Assembly: GCF_024206475.1 (NCBI RefSeq)
Contig: NZ_JAMBPR010000038.1
Span: forward strand, 22,151-86,150
Reading direction: 5' to 3'
Source of the DNA: Paraburkholderia sp. CNPSo 3274
GTDB taxonomy: Bacteria; Pseudomonadota; Gammaproteobacteria; Burkholderiales; Burkholderiaceae
Length of the DNA stretch: 64,000 bases
Below, in pieces: positions 1-10,969 of the stretch. The position numbers and the translations under genes are program-made. Under the pieces are notes generated by a model. The model saw nothing but the letters and a program-made list of their open reading frames with translations, ran no database searches and had not been told where the DNA came from. Position 1 is the stretch's first letter. Each line of letters begins with the position of its first letter.

Positions 1-1615
1 GCACCGCCGCTGCTAACCTGCATTGCGCCCTGCGAGACAAACTGGCCGCCCTGGTTCGCCATCTGTCCCGAGGTCTGCGCGACGAACGCACCCTGCGAAG
101 ACATCTCACCCTGGTGGTTCGAGATGCTGCCCGTATCAAGCATGATGCCGCTGCCAGCACTCAGGGAGCCCGAGTCGTTGACCAGTGCGCCGGTCGCCTG
201 TGCATTCACGGCGCCGCCAGCGCTAGTGGTCGCGCCAGCAAGGTTCACGTCACCAGCATAGGCCGCCAGCGACAGGTTGCCGTTCGCTGCTGTCTCGCTG
301 CCCGCAAGATTCACGCCGCTACCCGTAAGCGTCGCATTGCCGCCCGCCAGGTTCAGCCCGGTGGCGTCAAGCTGTCCCGACGCGGAAAGCAGCAGGTCAC
401 CGCTGCTGCCCACCGAGCCGTCGCCGTTCACACCCGCACCGACTGTGCCAGTCGACGCGATATTGCCAGCGGTAATCGAGTGCTTTGTTGTGCAGCAAGC
501 GTCCCGCTGTTCGAAACGGTTGCCACCGTGCCAATGGCGGTATTCCCCTGCGCGTAGATGGTGCCCGTATTCGCGACGCCCGTCGCACTGATTCCGACAT
601 TGCCGCTCGCATTGACCTTGCCGGACTGCACAAGCTGACCCGCGCTCGTGAGGATGAGGTCGCCCGCCTGCGCTGCAATGGCGCCCGCATTCGCGACACC
701 CACGCCATTCTCCGTGCCAACCAGGATGATGCGGCTACTGTACATGCCACCCAGTTGCGATACGTCGATGGCGACGCCGGGTGCAGGTCCCGTACCTGCG
801 ATGGGCGTGGGAACGAGGCTCGTGTAATCGATGTTGTTGGCGCCCGTCACGACATGAAGTGTATTGCCGCCGTATATGGCCGCATTCACTTCGAGGGCTC
901 TGGACAACAAATCGACCTCATCGATATTCGAGGCGTTCAGGCCCGCGCCCTGGACGGTAATCAGGCCGCCCGTTACACTGAAGCCCGTCAGATTTCCGCT
1001 GCCATCGATAAGCGGATTACCGGTCGTTAAAATTCCACGTGCGGTATTGATAAAGCCGCCGCCATCGACCACGATCCCGGAACCGTTCGAAATCACGACA
1101 TCGGCTTTTTTTCCCGCGACCTCGACGTAACCTCTCAACTGGGATGGATTATTGCTGTTAACCTGGTTGACGATAATCTTCGCTGCGTCATTCGGGACAA
1201 AATTCGGATTCCCCGATATTTGCCCGGCGAGTTGCGTTCCTGTAATAACAGGCGAATTATTGAGAATTGTTCCGTTTTTCTGGACGTCGAATTGGGAATA
1301 TGTGTTAAGTGACACACCAGCCGCGGAGGGCTTGGTAACGTTCACTTGCGGGAGCCCGTTTGCCGTAGTGATTACGTCTGGCGCGTGCGCGCCGGACGGC
1401 ACAATCTGCGCTTCCGAGAGCTCTGGCGCGAGACCAAAGAGAACGAGCGCAGCAAACGCTGCATGACGCATTGAAAAGAGCGTAAAGGACTGAAGCGCGC
1501 ACGTCGGGCCGGTTTCTCCATGACAGGCGCTGCTGTGTCCCGTCGCTGTTTCTGAAACTGCGACCAGCATGCCCCGCACCTTGCTGAAGACAAGCCGATA
1601 ACAACGGTCATTCAT
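1..1615 (-). pseudogene. Two-partner-secretion haemagglutinin (TpsA), 5' part, frameshifted
   Basis: Large exported adhesin or contact-dependent toxin of the filamentous haemagglutinin family; it starts in this window and runs off the left edge. The start at 1615 gives an N-terminus (MNDRCYRLVFSKVRGMLVAV) that is a classic extended signal peptide region, followed by a second hydrophobic segment ending in SEAQIVPSG. The TPS secretion domain follows (NSNNPSQLRGYVEVAGKKAD, then the NPNGI-like SNGSGIVVDGGGF), and then repeats of the NSGTLAAQ type. The frame closes at 428, but the haemagglutinin pattern (TGLNLAGGNATLTGSGVNLA and similar) continues without a stop from about 479 to base 1 in another frame. 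One base therefore appears to be missing around 477-486. This may be true inactivation, phase variation or a sequence error. No TpsB transporter gene is visible. Confidence 0.75.
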
Positions 1616-2110
1616 TTTTATTAACCCTTGAGGCCAGATGATGCCAGGCATTGCAGGTGCGAGATCCGGCAGTTTCACGCGATACCGGTCCGGCATCGCT
1701 ACAAATTAAGGCGCGCGCGGAAGGCTAAATCATCGCTTGAGCGGCAGAAAAAATCCGTCAAGAATCGTTAAGCGAAATGACGGTCGACAACAATTGAGGT
1801 CAATTAAATTTTGAGATACCTGATTAGCATTACTTACGCTTCGCGGGCGATGTGCATGCCCCGTTCTGTCAGTTGTGCTGAGCAGACTTTTCGGACTGCG
1901 GCTCAAGATGCGGGTAACGGCTTCAGTGCAAACGGCTGGACATCGACGCGCGGTAGGTGTCCATTACGGCGCTGAGTTCGCCGGCCACTGGTGGCAGCCG
2001 GACACCGGAAAGGTGCGCCTGGGCGATTTCTTCACCCAGATTCGCAATGAGGTGGTCAAGTGATAGCCGCATGGCCTGCGCAAACTGCATACGCTCCCCG
2101 GCCGGCGCAC
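1616..2110. other. Intergenic, mostly no gene
   Basis: About 1616-1900 is comparatively AT-rich and probably carries the promoter of the haemagglutinin gene. I could not assign -35 and -10 boxes. On the minus strand at about 2090-1923 an open frame ends in MDTYRASMSSRLH and a stop. It could be the last exon-like scrap of another decayed gene, but I do not recognise it. Confidence 0.4.
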
Positions 2111-2255
2111 GCGCACGACGTTATGATGCTGCCCGATCAGGGCTTCGCGGGAAAGGCCGCTGGCTTCGATGAACGCGTCGTTGCAGTGGGTGTCACGCCG
2201 CGCGTGTCGGTCGTGGAAACGAGCTGTTTGCCGGGCCGGAGAGCGGCTTCTCCCT
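2111..2255 (-). pseudogene. Remnant of an Aer-like PAS domain gene
   Basis: Read on the minus strand, one frame gives LRPGKQLVSTTDTRGV. After a one-base shift, a second frame gives HCNDAFIEASGLSREALIGQ followed by HHNVVR. Together these match the start of the PAS domain of aerotaxis receptors (Aer) and related chemoreceptors: 'VSTTDT..G.ITHCN.AF.E.SG...EEL.GQ.HN.VRHPDMP'. The expected HPDMP and the rest of the receptor are absent and the frame is broken, so this is a short fossil. The identification rests on pattern recall only. Confidence 0.5.
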
Positions 2256-2688
2256 GATGGTTCGGTCGGGTCGATGATTCGGTATGCGTGATCTCCGTCG
2301 TTTTTCGATTGGGTTGTCCCGCTGACCGCTGCTTATCGGCCGGTGTTTTCGATCATGAATGGGGCCGTTCGAGGCCAAAACTCGTCGCCGCGGCGAAGGA
2401 GAGCGATAAATGGAGCGGAGCGCCGGGGCGTGGGCCGGGGCACCACGGCTGAAACCCGCACGGCATAAGGCTTGCAGCCAGGAACGCAAAGGCTTCGAGG
2501 CGTTTGAGCGGGTGTTTGCATGCACAACACCCGATAACTTCTTCGCAAGTCCCTCAAAGCAGATTCGATACGACCGTTCGAAATGCATCCCGCAGGAGCT
2601 GGGCGGCCATGCCAGGCGCGCCGCCCGGACGCGCAGCAAGCGGCACAGCGCATACAATTGAGCCGGACACACTCAGAGTAAAACGGCG

Positions 2689-3365
<677 letters not shown>

Positions 3366-3366
<1 letters not shown>

Positions 3367-4790
3367 TGCCGCGCATGGCTGTGCGCTCGCTCGCCACAGG
3401 CCTCGCGCTGAGTTTCGCGGGCACTACGCTCGCGGTATTCGCGCTCGTGGGCAGCACGCTCTATTTCACGCTGGACCGCGAAGTGAAGCAGCAGGACGAT
3501 CTCGATATCGTGCTGATCTCGCGGCATACGCGCCGCCTCGCCCAGGAGCTGCACAACGAGCACGACGTGCGTGAACATGCGGAGCGGCTCACGAGTCAGG
3601 TGCTCGGCAATCCCGCGCTTTCCATGGAAATACTCGGCACCGGCGGCGCGCAACTGGTCGAGCACAACACGGCGGCCATTGCGGACGCGGCGTTTCCAGA
3701 AGCGGCGCTCGCACGGCGCCTCCCTCCGGCGCAACGTATTACCGAAGGCGACGTGGTGGAGTGGCGCAACGCGCGCGGTCTACCCGTGCGCGGACTTGCC
3801 ACGGACGCCGCGCTTGCGGACGGCACGCCCGTCACCATTGTCATCGCGCGCGACATGACCGACCGCTGGCGGCTGCTCGACCACTATCGCGAGCGGCTCT
3901 ACGGCTTCGGCCTGGCGGGCATGCTGCTCGCGTTCCTCATGAGCTGGCTGCTCGTGCGCGAGTCGCTGCGCCCGCTGCGCGAGATGGCGGCGCGTGCGGC
4001 CACGGTCACGGTGGACCGGCTCGATATGCCCATTGAAGTCGAACGCGCGCCGAGCGAACTGGAAGCGCTCACGAAATCACTCAACGCCATGCTCGACCGT
4101 TTGCACGGCGGCTTCGAACGTATGTCGCAATACACGGCGGATCTCGCGCATGACATGCGCACGCCGCTCGGCAACCTGCGCGGCGCGAACGAAGTCGCGC
4201 TCGCGCGGGAGCGCAGTACCGCCGAATACGAAGCCCTGCTCGAATCGAATCTGGAGGAATGCGAGCGACTTTCGCGCATGATCGAAAGCGTGATCTTTCT
4301 CGCGCGCGCGGAGCACCCGCAGTTCATGACGACGCTCGCGGAGTTCGACGTGCACGATGCGCTCACGCAGATTGCCGACTACTTCGAAGGTCTCGCCGAC
4401 GAGGCGGGCGTGCAAATCCGCGTGCAAGGAGAGGGCCGCCTGCGTGCGGACAAGGAGCTGTTCCGGCGCGCCGTGGGCAACCTGCTCGCCAATGCGCTGC
4501 GCTACACGCCGCGCGGCGCAGAGATTACCCTGAGCGTCGAACAGACGCCAACGGCCGTCGAGGTCACGGTGGCGAATCCGGGCACGCCCATCGAAGCCGC
4601 GCTGCTGGAGCGCATTTTCGACCGCTTCTATCGCGCGGATGCGTCGCGCCACCGCGAGCCGCGCGCGGGCGCTTCGACGGGTCTGGGGCTCGCGATCGTG
4701 CGCACGATCATGACGCTGCACGGCGGCTCGGCACGCGCCGAAAGCGACGCGGTGCTCACGCGCTTCATCCTGACGTTCGCCCGCCCTTAG
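3366..4790 (+). CDS. Sensor histidine kinase, heavy-metal sensor (CusS/IrlS) type
   Basis: Membrane sensor kinase of 474 residues. TM1 is near residues 12-34, then a periplasmic domain to about 175, TM2 near 178-197, and a HAMP region. The H-box is QYTADLAHDMRTPL with phospho-acceptor H262. The N-box is NLLANALRYTP, followed by FDRFYRAD and the G-box STGLGLAIV. It is the partner of the response regulator just upstream. Its 3' end overlaps the 3' end of the convergent outer-membrane factor gene by 26 bases. The ligand cannot be told from the sequence: the family name suggests metals, but the neighbouring pump is of the drug type. Confidence 0.92.
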
Positions 4791-6249
4791 CGCTCAAGTT
4801 GCCCAGCGCCGCGCGGTCCCAACCGCCACCGAGCGCCTCTAGCAGATGCACGCTCGCATCGAGCCTTCTGCCCGCGACCTGCTCCTCGTTGCGTTCGTTC
4901 GAGAGCGCGATGGTCTGTGCCGTCACGACATCGAGATAGTTCACCGCGCCCGCCTGGTAGCGGTTGGTGGTGAGCTTGAGCGAGAGTTGCGCGGCGGCTG
5001 TGGCGCGCTGCTGGCTTTGGGCTTCGCTGGCCAACGTATCGAGCGCGCTCAGGTTGTCCTCGACTTGCTGAAATGCTGTCAGCACGGTTTGCCGGTAGCC
5101 GGCCACGGCCGCGTCGTATTGCGCGTTCGCGCCTTTTAGGGTGGCGTCGCGCCGGCCGCCGTCGAAGAGCGTGCCCGCCAGTTGCGAGCCGAGTGACCAA
5201 AAGAGGCTGGGCGCGCTGAGCCACGGCGCGAAGAACGTGCTTTCAAGGCCCGCCGTAGCGGAAAGCGTGAGGTCGGGGTAAAAGGCCGCATGCGCTTCGC
5301 CGATTCTCGCGTTCGCCGCCGCCACGCGCCGTTCTGCTGCCGCGATATCGGGACGCCGTTGGAGCAGCGCAGAGGGCACGCCTGCGGGGATCGGCGGCAC
5401 GACGACGGGATCGACACGCGCCGGCAGACTGAACGTCGAAGCGGGCACGCCAATCATCGTGGCGATGGCGTGCTGAAGCTGCGCGCGCTGCACGTCGATG
5501 TCGCTGTCCGCCGTGCGCGCGCTTTCCAGTTGGGTTTGCGCCTGGGCGACGGCGGAGGCGTCGATCGCGCCATCGGCGAGTTGCTGCTGCACGATGCGCA
5601 GCGCGGCCGTGTAGGCGGTCACGGTGTCGTCGAGTAGCTTCATCTGGCGATCGAGCGAACGCAAATCGAAGTAGTCCGTAGCAAGCTGGCTCGTAATCGA
5701 AAGGCGTACCGATTCGAGGTCGGCTTCCGTAGCCTGCGCGTTGGCATGCGCCTCCGTGGTTGCGTCCTTTACGCGCCCAAACAAGTCGGGTTCCCAGCTC
5801 GCCGTGAGGCCCGTCGAATAATCGGGAATCGTCTTGCCCGCAAGCGAATGGTCCACGAGATTCTGCGAGGTCCGGTAACGCTGCGCCGCCACGCCCGCCG
5901 TGACGGTAGGCGCATAGCCCGCGCGTTGATAATCGATCATCGCGCGCGCGGCTTCGAGATTGGCGACGGCCTGGCGCACGCTCTGATTCGACACGTCCAC
6001 GCGCGCCTCGAGCTGGTCGAGGTCGTTGTCGCCGAAGAGGGTCCACCACGGGCCGCGTGGTTTGACGTCGGCGGGCGTGGCGACCGTCCAGCCGGGCGCC
6101 GCCGCGGGTTGTGTTGCCTGTGTGGCGTAGTGCGCGGGCACGTCTAGCGGGGGCGCGCTGTAGTGCGGCAACGTGGTGCACGCCGCGAGCGAGGCTGCCG
6201 TGCAGGCGACGACGATCCGGCGCAGCGCAGGGAGAGGGCGTTCGAACAT
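4765..6249 (-). CDS. RND efflux outer-membrane lipoprotein, NodT/OprM family
   Basis: Outer-membrane channel of a tripartite pump, 494 residues. The signal peptide ends in a lipobox (SLAACTT), so the mature protein should be acylated. The family pattern is clear: a PWWTLFGDNDLDQL-like N-terminal helix, two tandem OEP repeats, ARIGEAHAAFYPDLTLSATAG, and NRYQAGAVNYLDVVTAQ near the end. It is the last gene of the pump operon, 12 bases after the membrane fusion protein gene. Its last 26 bases overlap the end of the convergent kinase gene. Confidence 0.93.
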   Translation of the reverse strand: MFERPLPALRRIVVACTAASLAACTTLPHYSAPPLDVPAHYATQATQPAAAPGWTVATPADVKPRGPWWTLFGDNDLDQLEARVDVSNQSVRQAVANLEAARAMIDYQRAGYAPTVTAGVAAQRYRTSQNLVDHSLAGKTIPDYSTGLTASWEPDLFGRVKDATTEAHANAQATEADLESVRLSITSQLATDYFDLRSLDRQMKLLDDTVTAYTAALRIVQQQLADGAIDASAVAQAQTQLESARTADSDIDVQRAQLQHAIATMIGVPASTFSLPARVDPVVVPPIPAGVPSALLQRRPDIAAAERRVAAANARIGEAHAAFYPDLTLSATAGLESTFFAPWLSAPSLFWSLGSQLAGTLFDGGRRDATLKGANAQYDAAVAGYRQTVLTAFQQVEDNLSALDTLASEAQSQQRATAAAQLSLKLTTNRYQAGAVNYLDVVTAQTIALSNERNEEQVAGRRLDASVHLLEALGGGWDRAALGNLSAKGGRTSG

Positions 6250-6261
6250 GATGAGCCTCGC

Positions 6262-7476
6262 TTACGCTTTCGCTTTCGTAGCCGTCGAGGGCGCTGCCAC
6301 GTGCACGCTCTGGCCGCTGGCAATGGCGTCGCCGGGATTGTTGATGACGCGATCGGTCGGCGTGAGTCCGGTGGCGATTTCCACGTAGGTGCCGAAGTCG
6401 CGGCCTATGGTCACCGTGCGCAATTGCACCGTGTTCTTTGCATCCACCACCGCGACGGTCACGCCGTCCGGGCGGAACAGCAGCGCGCTCACAGGCAGTT
6501 CGAGCGCCGGGGCCGCCGCCGTGAGCGCAAGATGCACTTGCGCGTAGGCGCCGGGCATCAGCGCGCCGTCATGGTTGTCCACATCGACTTCCACGCGCAA
6601 CGTGCGGCTCAGCGGATCGATCACGTTCGAGCTGCGCGCAACGCTCGCCTCGAAGCGGCGGCCCGGATATTGCTGCGTCGTCAACCAGACGGTCGTGCCC
6701 GGCGTGACGAGGCTCGCGTCGTCCTGAGGCACGTCCACGTACACGCGCAGCCGGTCGGTCTGCGAGAGATGGAACAGCTCGCCTGGCATCGTGGCGAGGC
6801 CGGGCGTGCCGCCCGCTGTGACGAGCGCGCCCACCTGCACGTTGCGCGCCGTAATGACGCCATCGAAAGGCGCCGTCACGTTCTGGTAGGAAACCAGCTC
6901 CTGCAGCCGCGCCACGTTGGCCTGCGCCGCTTGGAGCGTGGCAAGTTTCGCGGCGGCGTCGCTCGTTTTCGCCTGGGCGTCCTGCTCGGAAACCGATTGC
7001 GTCTGCAACATCGTCTGCCAGCGCTGTGCGGTGCTGCTGGCGAAGCGATAGTTGGCCTGTGCGGTGGCTTCGTCGGCGCGCGCCTGCTGGAGTTGCGCGT
7101 CGAGTTCGGGCGTGTCGATCTGCGCGAGCGTCTGGCCCGCCTTCACGTGCGCGCCGATATCCGTGTACCAATGCTGCACGTAACCGCTCGTGCGCGCATA
7201 GATCGAGGCGTCGGCCCAGGACATGACCGAGCCGGGCAGCAACAGGTCCTGCGTGGCGGGTGCGCGCGTGGGCGTGAGCGTGGAGACGATCAGCTCGCGC
7301 TGCGCCGCGACCTGCCGGGCTTGCGCCGTGCGCGCTTCGAGGCGCGGCACAATGCCCGCTGTGAGGAGCGTCGCGGCGATCGCAAGGCAGATAAGGCCGA
7401 CGACGACAGCGGTGCGACCTCGCGTTGCGGTTGGCGCCGCGGCATCGCGTTCTTCGTGCGGTGTCTGCGATTTCAT
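6262..7476 (-). CDS. RND efflux periplasmic adaptor (membrane fusion protein)
   Basis: Adaptor subunit of 404 residues linking inner-membrane pump and outer-membrane channel. The start at 7476 (MKSQTPHEERD) is preceded by AAGGA nine bases upstream. An N-terminal TM anchor (VVVGLICLAIAATLLTAGIV) is followed by a split lipoyl/barrel-sandwich domain (ARTSGYVQHWYTDIGAHVKAGQTLAQID and later VTAPFDGVITARNVQVGALV), an alpha-hairpin of about 80 residues, and beta-barrel and membrane-proximal domains. It starts 10 bases after the pump gene. The family is certain; the substrate is not known. Confidence 0.93.
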   Translation of the reverse strand: MKSQTPHEERDAAAPTATRGRTAVVVGLICLAIAATLLTAGIVPRLEARTAQARQVAAQRELIVSTLTPTRAPATQDLLLPGSVMSWADASIYARTSGYVQHWYTDIGAHVKAGQTLAQIDTPELDAQLQQARADEATAQANYRFASSTAQRWQTMLQTQSVSEQDAQAKTSDAAAKLATLQAAQANVARLQELVSYQNVTAPFDGVITARNVQVGALVTAGGTPGLATMPGELFHLSQTDRLRVYVDVPQDDASLVTPGTTVWLTTQQYPGRRFEASVARSSNVIDPLSRTLRVEVDVDNHDGALMPGAYAQVHLALTAAAPALELPVSALLFRPDGVTVAVVDAKNTVQLRTVTIGRDFGTYVEIATGLTPTDRVINNPGDAIASGQSVHVAAPSTATKAKA

Positions 7477-7486
7477 TCTGGAATCC

Positions 7487-10400
7487 TTATTCAACGTGAG
7501 TGGTTGCACTGGCTTGCGCATCGTTGCTGGTATCGCGCGCGGCGCGGCGTTGCGCGAGCCAGCCATGCACCATGCCGAACACGACCGGGACGAATACGAG
7601 CGTGGAGAGCGTGCCGATCGCGAGGCCGCCAATCACGGCGCGTCCGAGCGGCGCGTTCTGTTCGCCGCCGTCGCCGAGACCCAGCGCCATCGGCAACATG
7701 CCGATCAGCATGGCGAGCGCCGTCATGAGCACCGGGCGAAAGCGGTTGAAGCCCGCGTCGAGCGCGGCGGCGAGCGGTTCCATGCCGGCGGCAAGCGACT
7801 CGCGCGCCGTGTTGATGACGAGAATGCTGTTGGCCGTGGCGATACCCATGCAGAGGATCGTGCCCGTGAGCGCCGGCACGCTAAGCGTGGTCTGGGTGAC
7901 GAACAGCATCCACGCGATGCCGGCGAGCGAGGCCGGCAGGCCGCTCACGATGATGAGCGGATCGAGCCACGACTGGAAGTTCACGACCATCAACAGGTAC
8001 ACAAGCGCGATGGCGAACACGAGGCCCACGGCGAGGCCGCTGAACGACGCGTTCATCGACTGCACCTGGCCGCGCATCACGATCGACGAGCCCGGCGGCA
8101 ACTGCGCGCGCGCGGCGTTCACGAAGCGGTTCACGTCGGAGGCGACGCCGCCCAGGTCGCGTCCTTGTGTCGAGGCGAAGATGTCGAGCACAGGTTGCAC
8201 GTTGTAGTGCGAGACCACGGCTTCCTGCGAGCTGCGCGAGACCGTGCCGAGCGTGCCAAGCTGATTCTGTGGCGCGAACGTGACGGATTGCGACGTCGTC
8301 AGCGGAATATTGGCGAGCGTTTGCAGGGAATGAATATCGTATTGCGGCACCTCGGTCACGAGCGGATAGCTCACGCCGTTCTTCGGATCGAGCCAGAAGT
8401 TGGGCGTGGTTTGCGAACTGCCCGAGAGCGCGATGAGCAGGTTCTGCGCCACGTCGTGCTGCGTGAGGCCCGCTTGCAAGGCCTTCGTGCGGTCAACATC
8501 GACGTTGATGGTGGGCTCGTCGCCGGGCTGCTGGATGCGCGCGTCGACGAGGCCGCGCACGCCGCGCATTTCATCGAGCAGGTGGTTCGCCACGACGCGA
8601 TTCTGCGCGAGCTTGTTGCCGACGATCTGCACGTCGATGGGCGCGGGCAGGCCGAAGTTCAGGATCTGGCTCACGATGTCGGCGGGGAGGAACGCGAAGG
8701 TCACGCCCGGAAACGAGGCGTTGAGCACGTTGCGCAATGTCGCCACATATTGCGCGGTGGGCTTGTGCTTCGGCGCGAGCGTGATGAGGATGTCCGCGTC
8801 TTCTGGGCCGATGGGGTCCGATGAGTCGTACGTGAGGTTGATGCCGCTCACCGGCACGCCGATGTTGTCGAGCACCGCGGCCTGTTCGGCGGGCGGAATC
8901 ACGCTGCGGATTTTCGCTTCGACTTCGTCGGTGAGGCGGGCCGTCTCCTCGATGCGCGTGCCGGTAGGCGCGCGCAGATGCAGGCGGATTTCGCCGGTAT
9001 CGACAGCGGGAAAGAAGTCGCGGCCGGTGAACGGCACGAGCACGAGCGAGCCGAGGCACAGCGCGACCCACAGCACGACGAACCGGCGGCGCTGCGCAAT
9101 CGCCGCCTGAAGCAGCGCGCGATAGCGGTTGCGCACCGCTTCGAAGCGTCGTTCGAAGCCCGCCTGAAAGCGCGTCAACATACCCGCGATGCCGCGCTTG
9201 GGTACGGCGTCAGGCTTGCGCGCGCGCAGCAGATACATGGCGAGCGTGGGAATCAGCGTGCGCGAGAAGAAGTACGACGCGCACATCGCGAACACCACGG
9301 CCTCGGCGAGCGGCACGAACAGATACCGTGCCACGCCCGAAAGCAGGAACATCGGCACGAACACGATGCAGATGGAGAGCGTCGAAACGAACGTCGGCAC
9401 GGCAATTTCGCCTGAACCGTTGAGGATGGCGTCGTGCAGCGGCGCGCCGCGCTCCAGATGATGCGTGATGTTTTCGATGGCGACGGTGGCGTCGTCGACG
9501 AGTATGCCGACCGCAAGCGCGAGCCCGCCGAGCGTCATGATGTTGATGGTCTCGCCGAGCGCCGCGAGCGCGATGAGCGACGTGAGCACGGCGAGCGGAA
9601 TCGTCACGGCGATGATGAGCGTGGCGCGCCAGCTGCCGAGAAAGAGCAGGATCATCGCGGCGGTGAGGCAAGCCGCAATGAGCGCTTCGCGCACCACGCC
9701 CGAGATCGCCGACTTCACGAACACGGACTGATCGGAGAGCGGCGTGATCTTGAGCGCGCTCGGCAGGCCCGCTGCGATCTTCGGCAGCATGGCCTTCACC
9801 TGCTGGATGATCGTGAGCGTCGAGGCGCTGCCGGTCTTTTCGACGGTAAGGAGTGCCGCGCGTTTGCCGTCCGCGCGCACGATGTTCGTTTGCGGCGCGT
9901 AGCCGTCGATCACATGCGCGACGTCGCGCACATACACCACGCTGCCGTTCACGGTCTTGATGGGCAGGTCGTTGAGCGCCGCCACGGTTTGCGTGCTGCC
10001 GTTCATCTCCACGTTGTATTCGCGCGAACCGATTTTCGCGGTGCCTCCGGGCAGGATGAGGTTCTGCGCGTTCACGGCGTTGACGACGTCCGCGGGCGCG
10101 AGACCCTTGGCCTGCAACGCTTTCGGATCGAGCTGCACCATGATCTGGCGGATCTTGCCGCCGTAGGGCAGCGGCACGGCCGCGCCCTGGACGGTCGCGA
10201 GCTGCGTGCGAATGAAGCTGTTGCCGAGGTCGTAAAGCGACTGCTCGGGCAAGGTCGCGCTGGAGAGGCCCAGTTGCAGCACCGGCACCGTGGAGGCGTT
10301 GTACGTGATGATGTTCGGCGGCAGCGTGCCGGGCGGCAGGACGCGCAGGATCGAAGCGGAGTTCGACGCCGCCTCGGCAATCGCGCGGTTGATGTCGGCG

Positions 10401-10696
10401 CCCGGATGGAAGAACACCTTCACGACCGAAACGCCATTGAGCGACTGCGATTCGATGTGCTCGATGTCATCCACGTCCGACGTCAGCGCGCGCTCGTAGT
10501 TCGAGGTGATGCGATGCGCCATGTCCTCGGCGGAGAAACCGTTGTAGGTCCAGACGATGCTGACCACCGGGATATTGATGTTCGGAAAAATGTCCGTGGG
10601 CGTGCGCATGATGGCGAGCGGCCCGAGGATGAAGAGCAGTACGGCCAGCACGATGAACGTGTAGGGCCGTCTGAGAGCCAGTTTGACGATCCACAT
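7487..10696 (-). CDS. RND multidrug efflux permease, HAE-1 type
   Basis: Inner-membrane proton-driven pump of 1069 residues. I chose the start at 10696 because the family begins MWIVKLALRRPYTF; an in-frame TTG at 10729 would add 11 residues and has no better ribosome site. Twelve TM helices are expected in two halves. TM4 carries GGLALAVGILVDDATVAIEN with the proton-relay pair D401-D402, as in AcrB-type pumps and unlike the metal pump CusA (DGAV). FFPAVDTGEIRLHLRAPTGTR marks the second porter domain. First gene of the pump operon. Its promoter must lie in the inverted-repeat region upstream, shared with the divergent DUF4148 gene. Confidence 0.94.
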   Translation of the reverse strand: MWIVKLALRRPYTFIVLAVLLFILGPLAIMRTPTDIFPNINIPVVSIVWTYNGFSAEDMAHRITSNYERALTSDVDDIEHIESQSLNGVSVVKVFFHPGADINRAIAEAASNSASILRVLPPGTLPPNIITYNASTVPVLQLGLSSATLPEQSLYDLGNSFIRTQLATVQGAAVPLPYGGKIRQIMVQLDPKALQAKGLAPADVVNAVNAQNLILPGGTAKIGSREYNVEMNGSTQTVAALNDLPIKTVNGSVVYVRDVAHVIDGYAPQTNIVRADGKRAALLTVEKTGSASTLTIIQQVKAMLPKIAAGLPSALKITPLSDQSVFVKSAISGVVREALIAACLTAAMILLFLGSWRATLIIAVTIPLAVLTSLIALAALGETINIMTLGGLALAVGILVDDATVAIENITHHLERGAPLHDAILNGSGEIAVPTFVSTLSICIVFVPMFLLSGVARYLFVPLAEAVVFAMCASYFFSRTLIPTLAMYLLRARKPDAVPKRGIAGMLTRFQAGFERRFEAVRNRYRALLQAAIAQRRRFVVLWVALCLGSLVLVPFTGRDFFPAVDTGEIRLHLRAPTGTRIEETARLTDEVEAKIRSVIPPAEQAAVLDNIGVPVSGINLTYDSSDPIGPEDADILITLAPKHKPTAQYVATLRNVLNASFPGVTFAFLPADIVSQILNFGLPAPIDVQIVGNKLAQNRVVANHLLDEMRGVRGLVDARIQQPGDEPTINVDVDRTKALQAGLTQHDVAQNLLIALSGSSQTTPNFWLDPKNGVSYPLVTEVPQYDIHSLQTLANIPLTTSQSVTFAPQNQLGTLGTVSRSSQEAVVSHYNVQPVLDIFASTQGRDLGGVASDVNRFVNAARAQLPPGSSIVMRGQVQSMNASFSGLAVGLVFAIALVYLLMVVNFQSWLDPLIIVSGLPASLAGIAWMLFVTQTTLSVPALTGTILCMGIATANSILVINTARESLAAGMEPLAAALDAGFNRFRPVLMTALAMLIGMLPMALGLGDGGEQNAPLGRAVIGGLAIGTLSTLVFVPVVFGMVHGWLAQRRAARDTSNDAQASATTHVE

Positions 10697-10755
10697 GACG
10701 GGGTCCGGGTTGAGGCAGGAGTGGCGCAAGTATCGGGAGGGCGCGCTTACCCGGT

Positions 10756-10857
10756 GCTGACCTCGACATTACGGATTTGTTATCTTCGCCGCGAAGGGGT
10801 GACGGCCGCTGTGGGCGCGTTGCGCCCAGATAACGAACTCGTAATCAGGAGGTCAGC
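10756..10857. promoter_or_regulatory. Long imperfect inverted repeat between divergent genes
   Basis: Two 29-base arms, 10756-10784 and 10829-10857, face each other across 44 bases. Arm 1 compared with the complement of arm 2 matches at 23 of 29 positions, in the blocks GCTGACCTC, ATTACG, TT and GTTATC. Similarity continues weakly outward for about ten more bases. The spacer holds a perfect hairpin, TGGGCGC-GTT-GCGCCCA, at 10812-10828. The repeat lies exactly between the pump operon (leftward) and the DUF4148 gene (rightward), so each arm probably carries one regulator-binding site. The two-component regulator at 2689 is the obvious candidate; that link is inference. Confidence 0.65.
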
Positions 10858-10969
10858 TTTGGGTCAGCGCCGTGCGACCAGAATGCAGTCAACCTTCGCG
10901 ACATTGCCGAGGGCGGCTGAGGCGGCATCCCTTCCCGATGCGGCGGCCATTCATTGAGAGGTGAACATC

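Noticed and set aside
2193..2672. 159-codon minus-strand open frame
   Set aside because: Arg/Ser/Pro-rich sequence without family features; only its far end overlaps the PAS remnant, and in a different frame from it.
6163..7728. Long plus-strand open frame opposite the pump adaptor gene
   Set aside because: Arg/His-rich composition and exact antisense overlap with a well-recognised gene; it is an artefact of high GC.
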